DNA of 64,000 bases, taken from Streptomyces californicus (GTDB taxonomy: Bacteria; Actinomycetota; Actinomycetes; Streptomycetales; Streptomycetaceae). Both the position numbers and the translations under genes were made by a program. The stretch is from the NCBI RefSeq assembly GCF_000717645.1, contig NZ_JNZZ01000018.1:83671-147670 (forward strand). The letters are read 5' to 3'. How positions within the stretch are numbered: the stretch's first letter is position 1; each line of letters begins with the position of its first letter. Positions 45,541-53,972 of this stretch are shown here, piece by piece. The notes under the pieces were generated by a model. It saw only the letters and a program-made list of their open reading frames with translations. It did no database searches and was not told where the DNA came from.

Positions 45541-46842
45541 ATGCCGGACGACGATACGCAGACCGCGACCCTGAAGAGCGCCCCCACCCCGCGCACCGCC
45601 CCCGACCTCCGCGCGCCGCGGCTCCCCGACGCGAACGAGCCCCCGGCGCCCTGGCTGCTGCGCCTCATCGCCGTGGGGCTCGTCCTGGCCGCCCTGAACC
45701 TCCGCCCCGCCATTACCAGCCTCGGCGCCCTCCTGGAGGAGGTCCGCGACGGGCTGCACATGAGCGGGAGCGTGGCCGGGGTGCTCACCTCCGTACCGCC
45801 GCTCTGCTTCGCCGTCTTCGGCGTGATGGCACCGCGTCTGGCCCGCCGCTTCGGCGCGGGCGCCGTCGTCTGCGCGGGCATGGCCGCCATCGCGATCGGC
45901 GTGGGCATCCGCCCGTACGTCGGCTCCACCGCCGGCTTCCTGGCCGCCAGCGCGCTGGCGCTGATGGGCATCGCGGTCAGCAACATCCTGATGCCGGTCA
46001 TCGTCAAGCGCTGGTTCCCCGACCGCGTCGGCAGCATGACCGGCCTCTACTCCATGGCCCTGGCCCTCGGCACCGCCCTGGCCGCCGCCCTCACCGTCCC
46101 CGTCACCGGCGCCCTGGGCGGGAACTGGCAGACCGGGCTGGCCGTCTGGGCCGGTCTCGCCGCCGCCGCGGTGCTGCCCTGGATCGTCCTCGTCCGCGAC
46201 CGCACCCCGGCGCCCGCGCCGGCCGTCCCGGTCCCCGCCGCCTCCGGCGCGGACGCCCCGGCGCTCCGGATCACCCGCAGCCGCACCGCGTGGGCCCTCG
46301 CCTGCTTCTTCGGGCTCCAGGCCACCGCCGCGTACATCACGATGGGCTGGATGCCGCAGATCTTCCGCGACGCCGGGGTCTCCGCGGGCACCGCCGGGCT
46401 GCTGCTCGCGGTCACCATGGCGATGGGCGTCCCGCTGGCCTTCGTCATCCCCCGGGTCGCCTCACGGCTGCGCCAGCAGGGCCCCATCGTCGTCGTCCTC
46501 GGCCTGTGCGGCCTGATCGGCTACGGCGGCCTCTACCTCGCCCCCGCGGCCGGAGCCTGGGCCTGGGCGCTGCTCCTCGGTGTGGCCAACTGCGCCTTCC
46601 CGCTCGCTCTCACGATGATCGGCATGCGGGCCCGGTCCGGCGCGGGCGTGGTCCGGCTCTCCGCCTTCGCCCAGTCCACCGGCTACCTGATCTCCATCCC
46701 CGGCCCGCTGCTCGTCGGCGTCCTCTACCAGCACAGCGGCGGCTGGGGCCTCCCGATCGCCCTGATGGCCGGACTGATGATCCCGCAGATGGCGGTCGGT
46801 TTCCTCGCGGGACGGGACCGGACGATCGAGGACGAGTGCTGA
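45541..46842 (+). CDS. MFS transporter, CynX/NimT family
   Basis: A 433-residue permease with 12 transmembrane helices and a charged N-terminal tail. The CynX/NimT subfamily marker LNLRPAITSLGALLEEV follows the first helix. A Pro/Ala-rich cytosolic loop (about 220-245) separates the two six-helix halves. Relatives export cyanate, 2-nitroimidazole or other small anions; the substrate here is unknown. The likely leaderless promoter carries an operator for the divergent GntR regulator. A 38-residue partner gene follows. Confidence 0.9.
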   Translation: MPDDDTQTATLKSAPTPRTAPDLRAPRLPDANEPPAPWLLRLIAVGLVLAALNLRPAITSLGALLEEVRDGLHMSGSVAGVLTSVPPLCFAVFGVMAPRLARRFGAGAVVCAGMAAIAIGVGIRPYVGSTAGFLAASALALMGIAVSNILMPVIVKRWFPDRVGSMTGLYSMALALGTALAAALTVPVTGALGGNWQTGLAVWAGLAAAAVLPWIVLVRDRTPAPAPAVPVPAASGADAPALRITRSRTAWALACFFGLQATAAYITMGWMPQIFRDAGVSAGTAGLLLAVTMAMGVPLAFVIPRVASRLRQQGPIVVVLGLCGLIGYGGLYLAPAAGAWAWALLLGVANCAFPLALTMIGMRARSGAGVVRLSAFAQSTGYLISIPGPLLVGVLYQHSGGWGLPIALMAGLMIPQMAVGFLAGRDRTIEDEC

Positions 46843-46859
46843 GATGCGACACTGACCTC

Positions 46860-46976
46860 ATGCCAGTGCTCGATCCGAATCCCCAGAACGGCCAGAAGAA
46901 GCTTCTCCTCGTCTTCGGGGCCATGCTTCTCGTCACCGTCGTCATCGGTGTGATCGCCACGATCGCCTCGCCCTGA
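46860..46976 (+). CDS. SGM_5486-type transporter-associated small membrane protein
   Basis: A 38-residue protein (MPVLDPNPQNGQKKLLLVFG at the start) with one transmembrane helix ending IGVIATIASP. It begins 18 bases after the MFS stop. Streptomyces genomes carry this tiny gene after the CynX-type transporter under the name SGM_5486 family, as I recall. GACACT lies six bases before the ATG, so it might also be made from its own leaderless RNA. Its role is presumably to assist the permease. Confidence 0.8.
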   Translation: MPVLDPNPQNGQKKLLLVFGAMLLVTVVIGVIATIASP

Positions 46977-47174
46977 CGTCCGGAACCTGTTCCGGCGCCG
47001 ACGGCCCGATTCCGCCGGCCCCGGAGCCCGGAGCCCGTATGCGGGGGGTGGGGTTAACTCCCCTACCCCTAGGGGGCCAGGGTCAGGGTCGGGTGGGTGG
47101 GTCACCGGATGGAAGCGGCCCCCCGCGGTCCGTAAGTTCATCGGTGACGACCCGATGACCCGACGGAGGCGGAC
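46977..47174. other. Promoter region with GC-rich palindromes
   Basis: The spacer before the 68-residue gene contains the perfect palindrome CCCCTAGGGG (47066-47075), directly after GGGGTTAACTCCCC. The look recalls metalloregulator sites such as CsoR operators, but the match is not specific. Confidence 0.45.
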
Positions 47175-47381
47175 ATGCCGGCACCGACGCACCCCAAGTC
47201 CCCCGGCCCGCCCGCGGGCGGTGTCCCGATCCGCCTGCCCTGGTGGGCTGTGGTCCTGCCCGCGGCCGCCTTCGCCGTCCTGCTGACCATGATCCTCAGC
47301 CCCGCGCAGGCGCATGCCGCCACCGGCGCCCCCGTGCTGGGACAGCTGGTCGAGTACACCCTCCGGCTGCTGTTCCGCTGA
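47175..47381 (+). CDS. Small membrane or secreted protein, unknown
   Basis: A 68-residue protein. A Pro/Gly-rich start of about 20 residues is followed by a hydrophobic helix (WWAVVLPAAAFAVLLTMILS), an AQAHAA segment that could be a signal peptidase site, and a short second hydrophobic stretch (LGQLVEYTLRLLFR). It may therefore release a small lipophilic peptide. GGAGG stands before the ATG. No family is recognised. It is read towards sixA. Confidence 0.75.
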   Translation: MPAPTHPKSPGPPAGGVPIRLPWWAVVLPAAAFAVLLTMILSPAQAHAATGAPVLGQLVEYTLRLLFR

Positions 47382-47473
47382 GCCCGGCCGGCCCCCGGCC
47401 ACTGCGCCGCCTCCCCGGACGAGCCCGTCAACACCCTGCGCCACAGGCCGGTTTTCATGCGAAGCTGAGATGT

Positions 47474-47992
47474 ATGAGCGTCGAGACACCTCGCAGGATC
47501 GTCCTTCTCCGGCATGCCAAGGCGGAATGGTCACAGGCTTCCGACCATGAGCGCCCGCTGGCCGAACGCGGACGCAAGGACGCGCCCGTCGCCGGCCGCC
47601 GGCTCGCCGATTCCGGCATCGACTTCGACCTGGCCCTCTGCTCCAGCGCCGTCCGGACGCGGGAGACCTGGAAGCTGGCAGTCCACGAGTTCGCCGAGCG
47701 TCCCCGGACCGTCTACGAGGAGAGGCTGTACGAGGCGTCCCTCGGTGAGCTGATCGCCCTGTTCAACGAGACCCCGGACGAGGTGCGCAACCTCCTGGTC
47801 ATCGGCCACAACCCCGGGATGCACGGGGCCGCCGACGCCCTCTCCGGTTCCGCCGAGGGCGACACCCTGGCCCGGATGACCCGGGACGGCTTCCCCACCG
47901 CCTCGTACGCCGTGGTGGAGTTCCCCGGCTCCTGGAAGAGCGTGGAACACGGGGCCGGCAAGCTCACCGAGTACTGGACGCCGAACGACTGA
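47474..47992 (+). CDS. SixA-type histidine phosphatase
   Basis: A 172-residue member of the histidine phosphatase superfamily. The phospho-acceptor motif is IVLLRHAKAEWSQ (RHG-like), with RTRETW and the second catalytic His in LVIGHNPGMHGAAD. SixA dephosphorylates phospho-histidine on HPt domains in enterobacteria; in Streptomyces the target is unknown. ATG at 47474. It is convergent with serB across a 13-bp hairpin. Confidence 0.9.
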   Translation: MSVETPRRIVLLRHAKAEWSQASDHERPLAERGRKDAPVAGRRLADSGIDFDLALCSSAVRTRETWKLAVHEFAERPRTVYEERLYEASLGELIALFNETPDEVRNLLVIGHNPGMHGAADALSGSAEGDTLARMTRDGFPTASYAVVEFPGSWKSVEHGAGKLTEYWTPND

Positions 47993-48066
47993 GCCGCCCC
48001 CACGACCGACCGCGCCCCACGCGCCCGTAGGACCGACCGCCCGCCCTACCGCGGGCACGCGCGCCG

Positions 48067-48097
48067 CGGCCCCGGCACATCCTCTGTGCCGGGGCCG
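48067..48097. terminator. Bidirectional hairpin terminator
   Basis: A 13-bp perfect stem (48067-48079 with 48085-48097) and 5-base loop lie between the convergent sixA-like and serB genes. Confidence 0.88.
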
Positions 48098-48148
48098 TCG
48101 CACGTGAGCCACCGGAGCCGCGGGCCGGGGAGCACTCCGCGTACGGCT

Positions 48149-48208
48149 CCGAATCCGCCGGGCCGAAACTCCGCCGGGCCGAAACTCCGCCGGGCCGAAT
48201 CCGCCGGG
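48149..48208. repeat. Four tandem CCGAA...CCGCCGGG units
   Basis: Units of 14, 16, 16 and 14 bases (48149, 48163, 48179, 48195) read CCGAATCCGCCGGG or CCGAAACTCCGCCGGG in a mirror order. They sit downstream of serB in non-coding DNA. Confidence 0.9.
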
Positions 48209-48245
48209 CCCCGGCCCCGGGATCGGGACCGGGCCCCGGGGGAGG

Positions 48246-49541
48246 TCAGCCGACGAGGCCGTCCGCCGCCTCCACCTCTTCCCGGGTGATACCGAGCAGA
48301 TAGAGCACCGTGTCCAGGAACGGCACGTTCACCGCGGTGTGCGCCGCCTCCCGGACCACCGGCTTGGCGTTGAACGCGACACCGAGCCCGGCGGTGTTGA
48401 GCATGTCGAGGTCGTTCGCCCCGTCCCCGATCGCCACCGTCTGCGCCAGCGGCACCCCGGCCTGCTCGGCGAAGCTCCGCAGCAGCCGCGCCTTGCCCGC
48501 CCGGTCCACCACCTCGCCGACGACCCGGCCGGTCAGCCTGCCGTCCACCACTTCCAGGGTGTTGGCCGAGGCGAAGTCGAGGCCGAGCCGCTCCTTCAGG
48601 TCGTCCGTGACCTGCGTGAAACCGCCGGAGACCACGCCGACCTGGTAGCCGAGCCGCTTCAGCGTACGGATGAGAGTGCGGGCGCCCGGGGTGAGCCGCA
48701 CCTCGGCGCGGACCTTGTCCACCACCGAGGCGTCCAGACCGGCCAGCAGCGCGACCCGGGCGTGCAGCGACTGCTCGAAGTCCAGCTCGCCGCGCATCGC
48801 CTGCTCGGTCACCTCGGCGACCTTGTCCTCGCAGCCCGCGTGCGCCGCGAACAGCTCGATGACCTCGTCCTGGATCAGCGTGGAGTCGACGTCCATCACC
48901 ACCAGGCGCTGGGCCCGGCGGCTCAGGCCCGCCGAGACCACCGCGACGTCCACGCCGATCTCCGCCGCCTCGGTCGCGAGCGCCGTCCGCAACTGCTCGG
49001 TCCCGGTCCCCGACACCGCGAACTCGACGGCGGTGACCGGGTACTTCGCCAGCCGGAAGATCCGGTCGATGTTCCCGCCGGTCGAGGTGATGCTGGCCGC
49101 TATGGCGGCGGTCGACTCCGCCGTCAGCGGATGCCCCAGCACCGTCACGTACGAACGGCCGTCGCCGCGGGGGCGGTTGTCGCCGATGCCGGAGATGATC
49201 TCGGCCTGGAGGTTCAGCGAGTCGGCCCAGCTGTGCACGGTCGCCCGCAGATCGCCCTCCGTGCTCCCGCCCACGGCGGGCGGGGTCACAAGGGCGCAGA
49301 GCACGATGCGTCCCCGGGTGACGACCTGCTCGATGTCCACGACGTCGACCGCGTACGCGGCGAGGGTGTCGAAGAGGCCGGCGGTGATACCGGGCCGGTC
49401 CTTGCCGAAGATCTTGACGAGAAGAGTGGGGGAGTCGCCGGTCCGGGAGGGCTCGCCACCCGCCCCGTCGACCCGACGGGGCTCGGGGGGCTCGACGGAC
49501 CCGGAAGACGGGAGGGGCTGGGATGGCTGGGGTGCGCTCAT
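48246..49541 (-). CDS. serB: Phosphoserine phosphatase with two ACT domains
   Basis: SerB performs the last step of serine synthesis. The 431-residue protein has a variable N-terminal tail, two ACT regulatory domains (about 38-110 and 130-200) and a HAD phosphatase domain. The HAD domain has the Asp nucleophile motif VVMDVDSTLI (Asp217), the second motif VGVVSGGFTQV and the Mg motif VAIGDGANDLDML. The architecture equals mycobacterial SerB2, which is feedback-inhibited by serine through ACT. GGGAGC before the ATG. Confidence 0.95.
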   Translation of the reverse strand: MSAPQPSQPLPSSGSVEPPEPRRVDGAGGEPSRTGDSPTLLVKIFGKDRPGITAGLFDTLAAYAVDVVDIEQVVTRGRIVLCALVTPPAVGGSTEGDLRATVHSWADSLNLQAEIISGIGDNRPRGDGRSYVTVLGHPLTAESTAAIAASITSTGGNIDRIFRLAKYPVTAVEFAVSGTGTEQLRTALATEAAEIGVDVAVVSAGLSRRAQRLVVMDVDSTLIQDEVIELFAAHAGCEDKVAEVTEQAMRGELDFEQSLHARVALLAGLDASVVDKVRAEVRLTPGARTLIRTLKRLGYQVGVVSGGFTQVTDDLKERLGLDFASANTLEVVDGRLTGRVVGEVVDRAGKARLLRSFAEQAGVPLAQTVAIGDGANDLDMLNTAGLGVAFNAKPVVREAAHTAVNVPFLDTVLYLLGITREEVEAADGLVG

Positions 49542-49997
49542 GGTGCTCCCACCGTATCGGTCCCGCCGCCGCCCCCGGCCGACCGTCCCGAGTGCCGGAC
49601 GCCTTCGCCCCGGCCTCCCGCGACTGTCCTCCCGCGACCGGGCTCCCGTGAGCGCCTTCCCGCGACCGGGCTCCCGTACCGCTCGGCGACGGTCCTCGGC
49701 CCGGACGCGCGGCCGGGACGCGGAACTGGCCGGTACGGGTCTTGCGCTCCGCCGCGCCGCCTGCCGCGCAATGGGGCGGTATGGCGCTGTTGAGCCGTCT
49801 ACGGGCCGTCATGCGATGTTCATCCGGACGTCGACCGATCCGGACGTTTTCGCCCCCCGATATCAGGGCATCCGGCCGGGTCTCCGCGCGGTCTTCACCC
49901 GTCCGACTTTCCGACAGGGGACTGGTCCTGGAATAGTTCCCCACGATGTTCAGCATCCCTAGACTCCCTGCGACGGGGGTAACACGGGGGACAACTA
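49542..49997. other. Intergenic region with a 20-base direct repeat and promoter of the FHA-ABC gene
   Basis: No credible gene is seen in 456 bases. TCCCGCGACCGGGCTCCCGT occurs at 49630-49649 and again at 49658-49677, with a third degenerate copy to the left. Near the right end TAGACT (49960-49965) is a plausible -10 for the FHA-ABC gene. Confidence 0.7.
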
Positions 49998-52592
49998 GTG
50001 GGGCGCGGAGTGCCGGAACTCGTACTGGAATTGAATGGCAGCACCTGGACGCTCGATCCGTCCAGGACGTACACCCTGGGGCGTGATCCGCAGGGCGACC
50101 TGACGATCGACGACGCCAGGGTCTCGTGGCGGCACGCCACGATCAGCTGGAACGGCCGCAGTTGGTCGATCGAGGACCACGGCAGCACCAACGGCACCTA
50201 TGTGCAGGGCCGGCGGGTCCAGCAGGTCGAGATCGGCGCCGGCACGGTGCTGCACCTCGGCAACGCCACGGACGGGCCCCGGGTGAGCCTCGGCGCGCCG
50301 GCCGCCGGAGCCGCCGGCGCCCAGGCCGCAGCCGCTCAACCGGCGCCCGCTCAGCAACCGCACCAGCAACCGCAGGGCGCCGGCGCGGGCTGGCCCGGCC
50401 ACCAGGCCCCGGCCCAGCACCAAGCCCAGGCCCAGGCCCAGGCGTGGCAGCAGCCGCAGGCGCCCCAGCAGCAGGTCCCGCACCAGCAGCCCCCGCACCA
50501 GGGCGTGCCGCACCAGCAGAGCCCCGGACACCTGGCCGGACCGGGACAGGGCGGTGCCGCGGGGGCGCCGCCGGTCTACGGCGACCGCAGCCCGACCACG
50601 TTCCACCAGCTGGATCTCGGCCGGGTCATGCGCATCGGTCGTGCGCTGGAGAACGAACTGGTCGTCTCCGACCTCCAGGTCTCCCGCCACCACGCCGAAT
50701 TCCGCGCGACGCCCGACGGCCGCTACGAGATCCGCGACCTCGGCTCGCACAACGGCACGTACGTCAACGGCCAGCCGCTCCAGAAGTCCGGCTCCGCCCT
50801 CATCGGCCCGAACGACATCGTCGGCGTCGGCCACTCGACGTTCCGGCTGGTCGGGGACCGGCTGGAGGAGTTCGTCGACACCGGTGAGGTCTCCTTCTCC
50901 GCCCGCCATCTCACGGTGACGGTCGACGGCGGGAAGCAGATCCTCAAGGACGTCTCCTTCGGCGTCCCCGAGAAGTCCCTGATCGCGGTCATCGGCCCGT
51001 CCGGCTCCGGAAAGTCCACCCTGCTCAAGGCGCTCACCGGCTACCGGCCCGCCGACCAGGGTGACGTCCTCTACGACAACCGGAACCTGTACAAGCAGTT
51101 CGCCGAGCTGCGCCAGCGCATCGGCCTCGTTCCGCAGGACGACATCCTGCACAAGGAACTGACCGTCTCCAAGGCGCTCAAGTACGCGGCCAGGCTCCGC
51201 TTCCCCTCGGACACCACCGAGGCCGAGCGCCAGGCCCGGATCACCGAGGTCCTCGCCGAGCTGAAGCTCGACATCCACAAGGACAAGCGGATCACCTCGC
51301 TCTCCGGCGGCCAGCGCAAGCGCGTCTCGGTCGCCCTGGAGCTGCTGACCAAGCCCTCGCTGATCTTCCTGGACGAGCCGACCTCCGGCCTCGACCCGGG
51401 CATGGACCGCGACGTCATGCAGCTGTTGCGCGGTCTCGCGGACGACGGCCGCACGGTGCTCGTGGTCACGCACTCGGTGGCCGAGCTGGCGATCTGCGAC
51501 AAGCTCCTGGTGATGGCGCCCGGCGGCTCGGTCGCCTACTTCGGCCCGCCGGAGGAGGCGCTGAACTTCTTCGGCTACACGAGCTGGGCCGACGTCTTCT
51601 CCGCCTTCGAGAACTACCGCGACTACGACTGGGCGGGCCGCTGGCGCGGATCGCAGCACTACCAGCTGTACGCCGCCGACATCGACGCGGTCGCCGCCCA
51701 GCCGGTCACCATGCCGCCCCCGCAGCAGATGCGGCCGCCGAAGCCGCAGACCTGGGGCACGCAGCTGTGGACCCTGGTGCGCCGCTACTCCTCCGTCATC
51801 GCCTCCGACAAGGCGTTCCTCGGCCTGATGGTGGCGCTGCCGGCGGTGATCGGCGTGCTGAGCGCGGTCATCCCCGCGGAGTTCGGCCTGACCGCGCCCA
51901 CCCCGCCGACCCGGTTCAACGGGAAGTCCGGAATGATCCTGCTGATCCTCGCGGTCGGCATCTGCCTCGCCGGTTCGGCCAGCTCCGTACGCGAACTGAT
52001 CAAGGAACGCGTCATCTACGAACGGGAACGGGCCACCGGCCTCTCCCGCTCGGCCTATCTGGTGTCCAAGGTGATCGTGCTCGGCGTGATCACCGCGTTC
52101 CAGAGCGTCATCCTCTGCGGCATCTGCTTCGCCGTCCGCGACCTGCCGGCCGAGGGCCTGTTCATGCCGCCGGCCGTCGAGATCTGCCTCTCCATCGTGG
52201 CCCTCGGCTTCACCTCGATGATGTTCGGCCTGATGATCTCCGCGATGGTGAAGACCTCCGAGATGACCATGCCCCTGCTGGTCATGTTCGCCATCGTCCA
52301 GCTGGTGTTCACCGGCGTCCTCTTCCAGGTGTACGGGACCCCCGGCCTGGAGCAGCTCACCTGGCTGATGCCGTCCCGCTGGGGCGTCGCCGCGGCCGGC
52401 ACCACGCTGGACCTGGCCAACCTGATGCCGCCGTGGGACCCGAAGAACCCGACCGACCTGGACCCGCTCTGGGAGGCCACGGCGACCCAGTGGGGGATCA
52501 ACATCTTCGTGCTGCTGGTGATCGCCCTCGTCTGCGCCTTCGCGGTCGCCAGGCTGCTGCGCCGCCACGAGCCCGAGGTCATGCGCAAGTAG
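49998..52592 (+). CDS. FHA-domain ABC-2 type transporter (Rv1747-like)
   Basis: An 864-residue fused exporter. FHA domain 1 (about 7-98; LGRDPQGDL, then DHGSTNGTYVQGR) and FHA domain 2 (about 205-290; RIGRALENELVVSDLQVSRH, GSHNGTYVNG) flank a Gln/Pro/Ala/His-rich linker. The ABC domain has Walker A GPSGSGKST (about 333), LSGGQRKRVSVALE and LIFLDEPTSGLD. The last 260 residues hold the six-helix ABC-2 membrane domain. FHA modules bind phosphothreonine, so a Ser/Thr kinase should control it, as PknF does for Rv1747. Start GTG at 49998 with GGGGG ahead. Confidence 0.94.
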   Translation: MGRGVPELVLELNGSTWTLDPSRTYTLGRDPQGDLTIDDARVSWRHATISWNGRSWSIEDHGSTNGTYVQGRRVQQVEIGAGTVLHLGNATDGPRVSLGAPAAGAAGAQAAAAQPAPAQQPHQQPQGAGAGWPGHQAPAQHQAQAQAQAWQQPQAPQQQVPHQQPPHQGVPHQQSPGHLAGPGQGGAAGAPPVYGDRSPTTFHQLDLGRVMRIGRALENELVVSDLQVSRHHAEFRATPDGRYEIRDLGSHNGTYVNGQPLQKSGSALIGPNDIVGVGHSTFRLVGDRLEEFVDTGEVSFSARHLTVTVDGGKQILKDVSFGVPEKSLIAVIGPSGSGKSTLLKALTGYRPADQGDVLYDNRNLYKQFAELRQRIGLVPQDDILHKELTVSKALKYAARLRFPSDTTEAERQARITEVLAELKLDIHKDKRITSLSGGQRKRVSVALELLTKPSLIFLDEPTSGLDPGMDRDVMQLLRGLADDGRTVLVVTHSVAELAICDKLLVMAPGGSVAYFGPPEEALNFFGYTSWADVFSAFENYRDYDWAGRWRGSQHYQLYAADIDAVAAQPVTMPPPQQMRPPKPQTWGTQLWTLVRRYSSVIASDKAFLGLMVALPAVIGVLSAVIPAEFGLTAPTPPTRFNGKSGMILLILAVGICLAGSASSVRELIKERVIYERERATGLSRSAYLVSKVIVLGVITAFQSVILCGICFAVRDLPAEGLFMPPAVEICLSIVALGFTSMMFGLMISAMVKTSEMTMPLLVMFAIVQLVFTGVLFQVYGTPGLEQLTWLMPSRWGVAAAGTTLDLANLMPPWDPKNPTDLDPLWEATATQWGINIFVLLVIALVCAFAVARLLRRHEPEVMRK

Positions 52593-52639
52593 GTCCCGCC
52601 CGCGCCGCGAACCCCGCGGCGCGCCACCGGTACGACGCC

Positions 52640-52669
52640 GAGGCCGGCACCCCGCGGGGTGCCGGCCTC
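52640..52669. terminator. Bidirectional terminator, 30-base perfect palindrome
   Basis: Arms 52640-52654 and 52655-52669 are exact reverse complements without a spacer. They lie between the convergent FHA-ABC and SLT genes. Confidence 0.85.
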
Positions 52670-52720
52670 AGGCATGGGTACGGCCGGGGCGGGCGGTTCG
52701 TCGCCCGGCGGAGCAGCGGC

Positions 52721-53473
52721 TCAGTAGGCGCTGTTCACGTTGTCCATGGAGCCGTAGCGGTCGGCCGCGTAGTTGCAGGCGGCGACGATGTTGGCGACCG
52801 GGTCGTACAGGTCCTTCTTGGTGCCCTTGACGTGGTACCGGTCGAAGGTGGGCTGGATCACCTGGAGCAGGCCCTTGGAGGGGATGCCGTTCCGGGCGTT
52901 GATGTCCCAGTTGTTGATGGCCCAGCGGTTGCCGCTGGACTCACGGATGATGTTGCGGTGGATCCCCTGGTAGGAGCCGGGGATGCCTTCCTTCTTCATG
53001 ATCGACATCGCCTCGCGGATCCAGCCGTCCAGGTTGTTGGCGTAGACGGGCTTGCGCGAGGTGGAGCGGTTGGCCTTCTCGGTCGCGCGCTTCTTCGCGT
53101 CCGCCTTGGCCTTGGCGGCCTTCTCGGCCTTGTCCTTCGCCTCGGACGCCGCCTTGGCCTTGGCGGCCTTGGCGCGGGTCTCGGCCGCGGCCTTCGCCTT
53201 GGCGGCGTCGGCGGCCTTCACCAGTTTCTCGGCGGTCGAGTGCTGCTCGATGACGCTGTCCTGCACGGTCTTGGCCTGTGCGGAGCCCGTGACGCCGGTG
53301 AGGGCGACGGGCGCGGCGGCGGCTGCCGCCTGCGGGGCGATCTCCGCCTTGCCGTTCGACGGGACGAGCGAGAAGGTCAGGGCGGCGACGCCCAGGGCCG
53401 ACACACCGGCCACGGATGCCTTCTGGACCTTGTTCAGACGACGGAGACGACGGGGAATGCGAGTCGCAGACAT
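52721..53473 (-). CDS. Secreted transglycosylase (SLT-like) with Ala/Lys coiled coil
   Basis: A 250-residue exported protein. An N-terminal basic region and hydrophobic segment (VAGVSALGVAALTFSLV) act as a signal or anchor. A highly charged Ala/Lys/Glu coiled coil (about 68-140) may span the wall. The C-terminal domain has IIRESSGNRWAINNWD (catalytic Glu in RESSG), then NARNGIPSKGLLQVIQPTFD and ANIVAACNYAADRYGSMDNV, the lysozyme-like SLT fold. It probably cuts peptidoglycan glycan strands during growth. Start ATG at 53473. Confidence 0.92.
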   Translation of the reverse strand: MSATRIPRRLRRLNKVQKASVAGVSALGVAALTFSLVPSNGKAEIAPQAAAAAAPVALTGVTGSAQAKTVQDSVIEQHSTAEKLVKAADAAKAKAAAETRAKAAKAKAASEAKDKAEKAAKAKADAKKRATEKANRSTSRKPVYANNLDGWIREAMSIMKKEGIPGSYQGIHRNIIRESSGNRWAINNWDINARNGIPSKGLLQVIQPTFDRYHVKGTKKDLYDPVANIVAACNYAADRYGSMDNVNSAY

Positions 53474-53972
53474 GTAGGGCTACCTCTTCGTACTCAGGTG
53501 TCCTCACGGAGGACGAGACCGGAGGCGGTGATGCGCACCTCCGTCGGGGACGAGAGCAATTCTTAGCGGCAGCAAAATCCTGTGGCAAAGGTGTGACGTA
53601 CGAAGCCGTGTAGTGGGCAAGGGTCCCGTTCGCCCGAAATGGCCCGTACGTGCGCCTGGTCAAAACGCCCTTATCGACCCACTAGGCACGTTCGTACGTG
53701 ACGTGGGCCCTATGCCTGGGCTCACACCGGACGCCCTGGCGTCTCACCTGTCGTTGCTGGAGCAATCCGGAGCGTTACGTTCCTCATCCCGTGGGAGGAG
53801 GCGCGCGCCCCCGAACTCCTCCTCGAGGCGCCGCTCCTGGAACGCGCCTCGTACCGCGGGGGTCCTACGTCCCGCGACCGAGCCGTCGTGCCGCCCGGAC
53901 CTAGGTACGCGCCCGTCGCTACCCGTCCCCGGCCCGATACGGCCGCCCGGGACCCGCCGGTACGGTGATCCC
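53474..53972. other. Divergent promoter region, transglycosylase and sensor kinase
   Basis: Five hundred bases with no gene that I can support. The frame of the kinase stays open to the left, but the leaderless promoter at 53961 argues against use of that extension. The left part is the leader of the transglycosylase gene and shows no known riboswitch core. Confidence 0.55.
53961..53966 (+). promoter_or_regulatory. -10 box TACGGT of the leaderless kinase promoter
   Basis: TACGGT ends exactly six bases before the ATG at 53973. There is no Shine-Dalgarno sequence. Confidence 0.65.

Noticed and set aside
49742..49936. 64-codon frame in the gap before the FHA-ABC gene
   Set aside because: No ribosome site, Arg/Ser-rich random composition, and it runs through the probable promoter region.
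53474..53640. ydaO/c-di-AMP riboswitch before the transglycosylase gene
   Set aside because: Cell wall hydrolase genes in Streptomyces often have one, but I could not find its conserved core blocks in the minus-strand leader.
53613..53972. N-terminal extension of the sensor kinase by 120 codons
   Set aside because: The frame is open, but the residues are Arg/Pro-rich without a domain, and a -10 box lies exactly six bases before the ATG at 53973.
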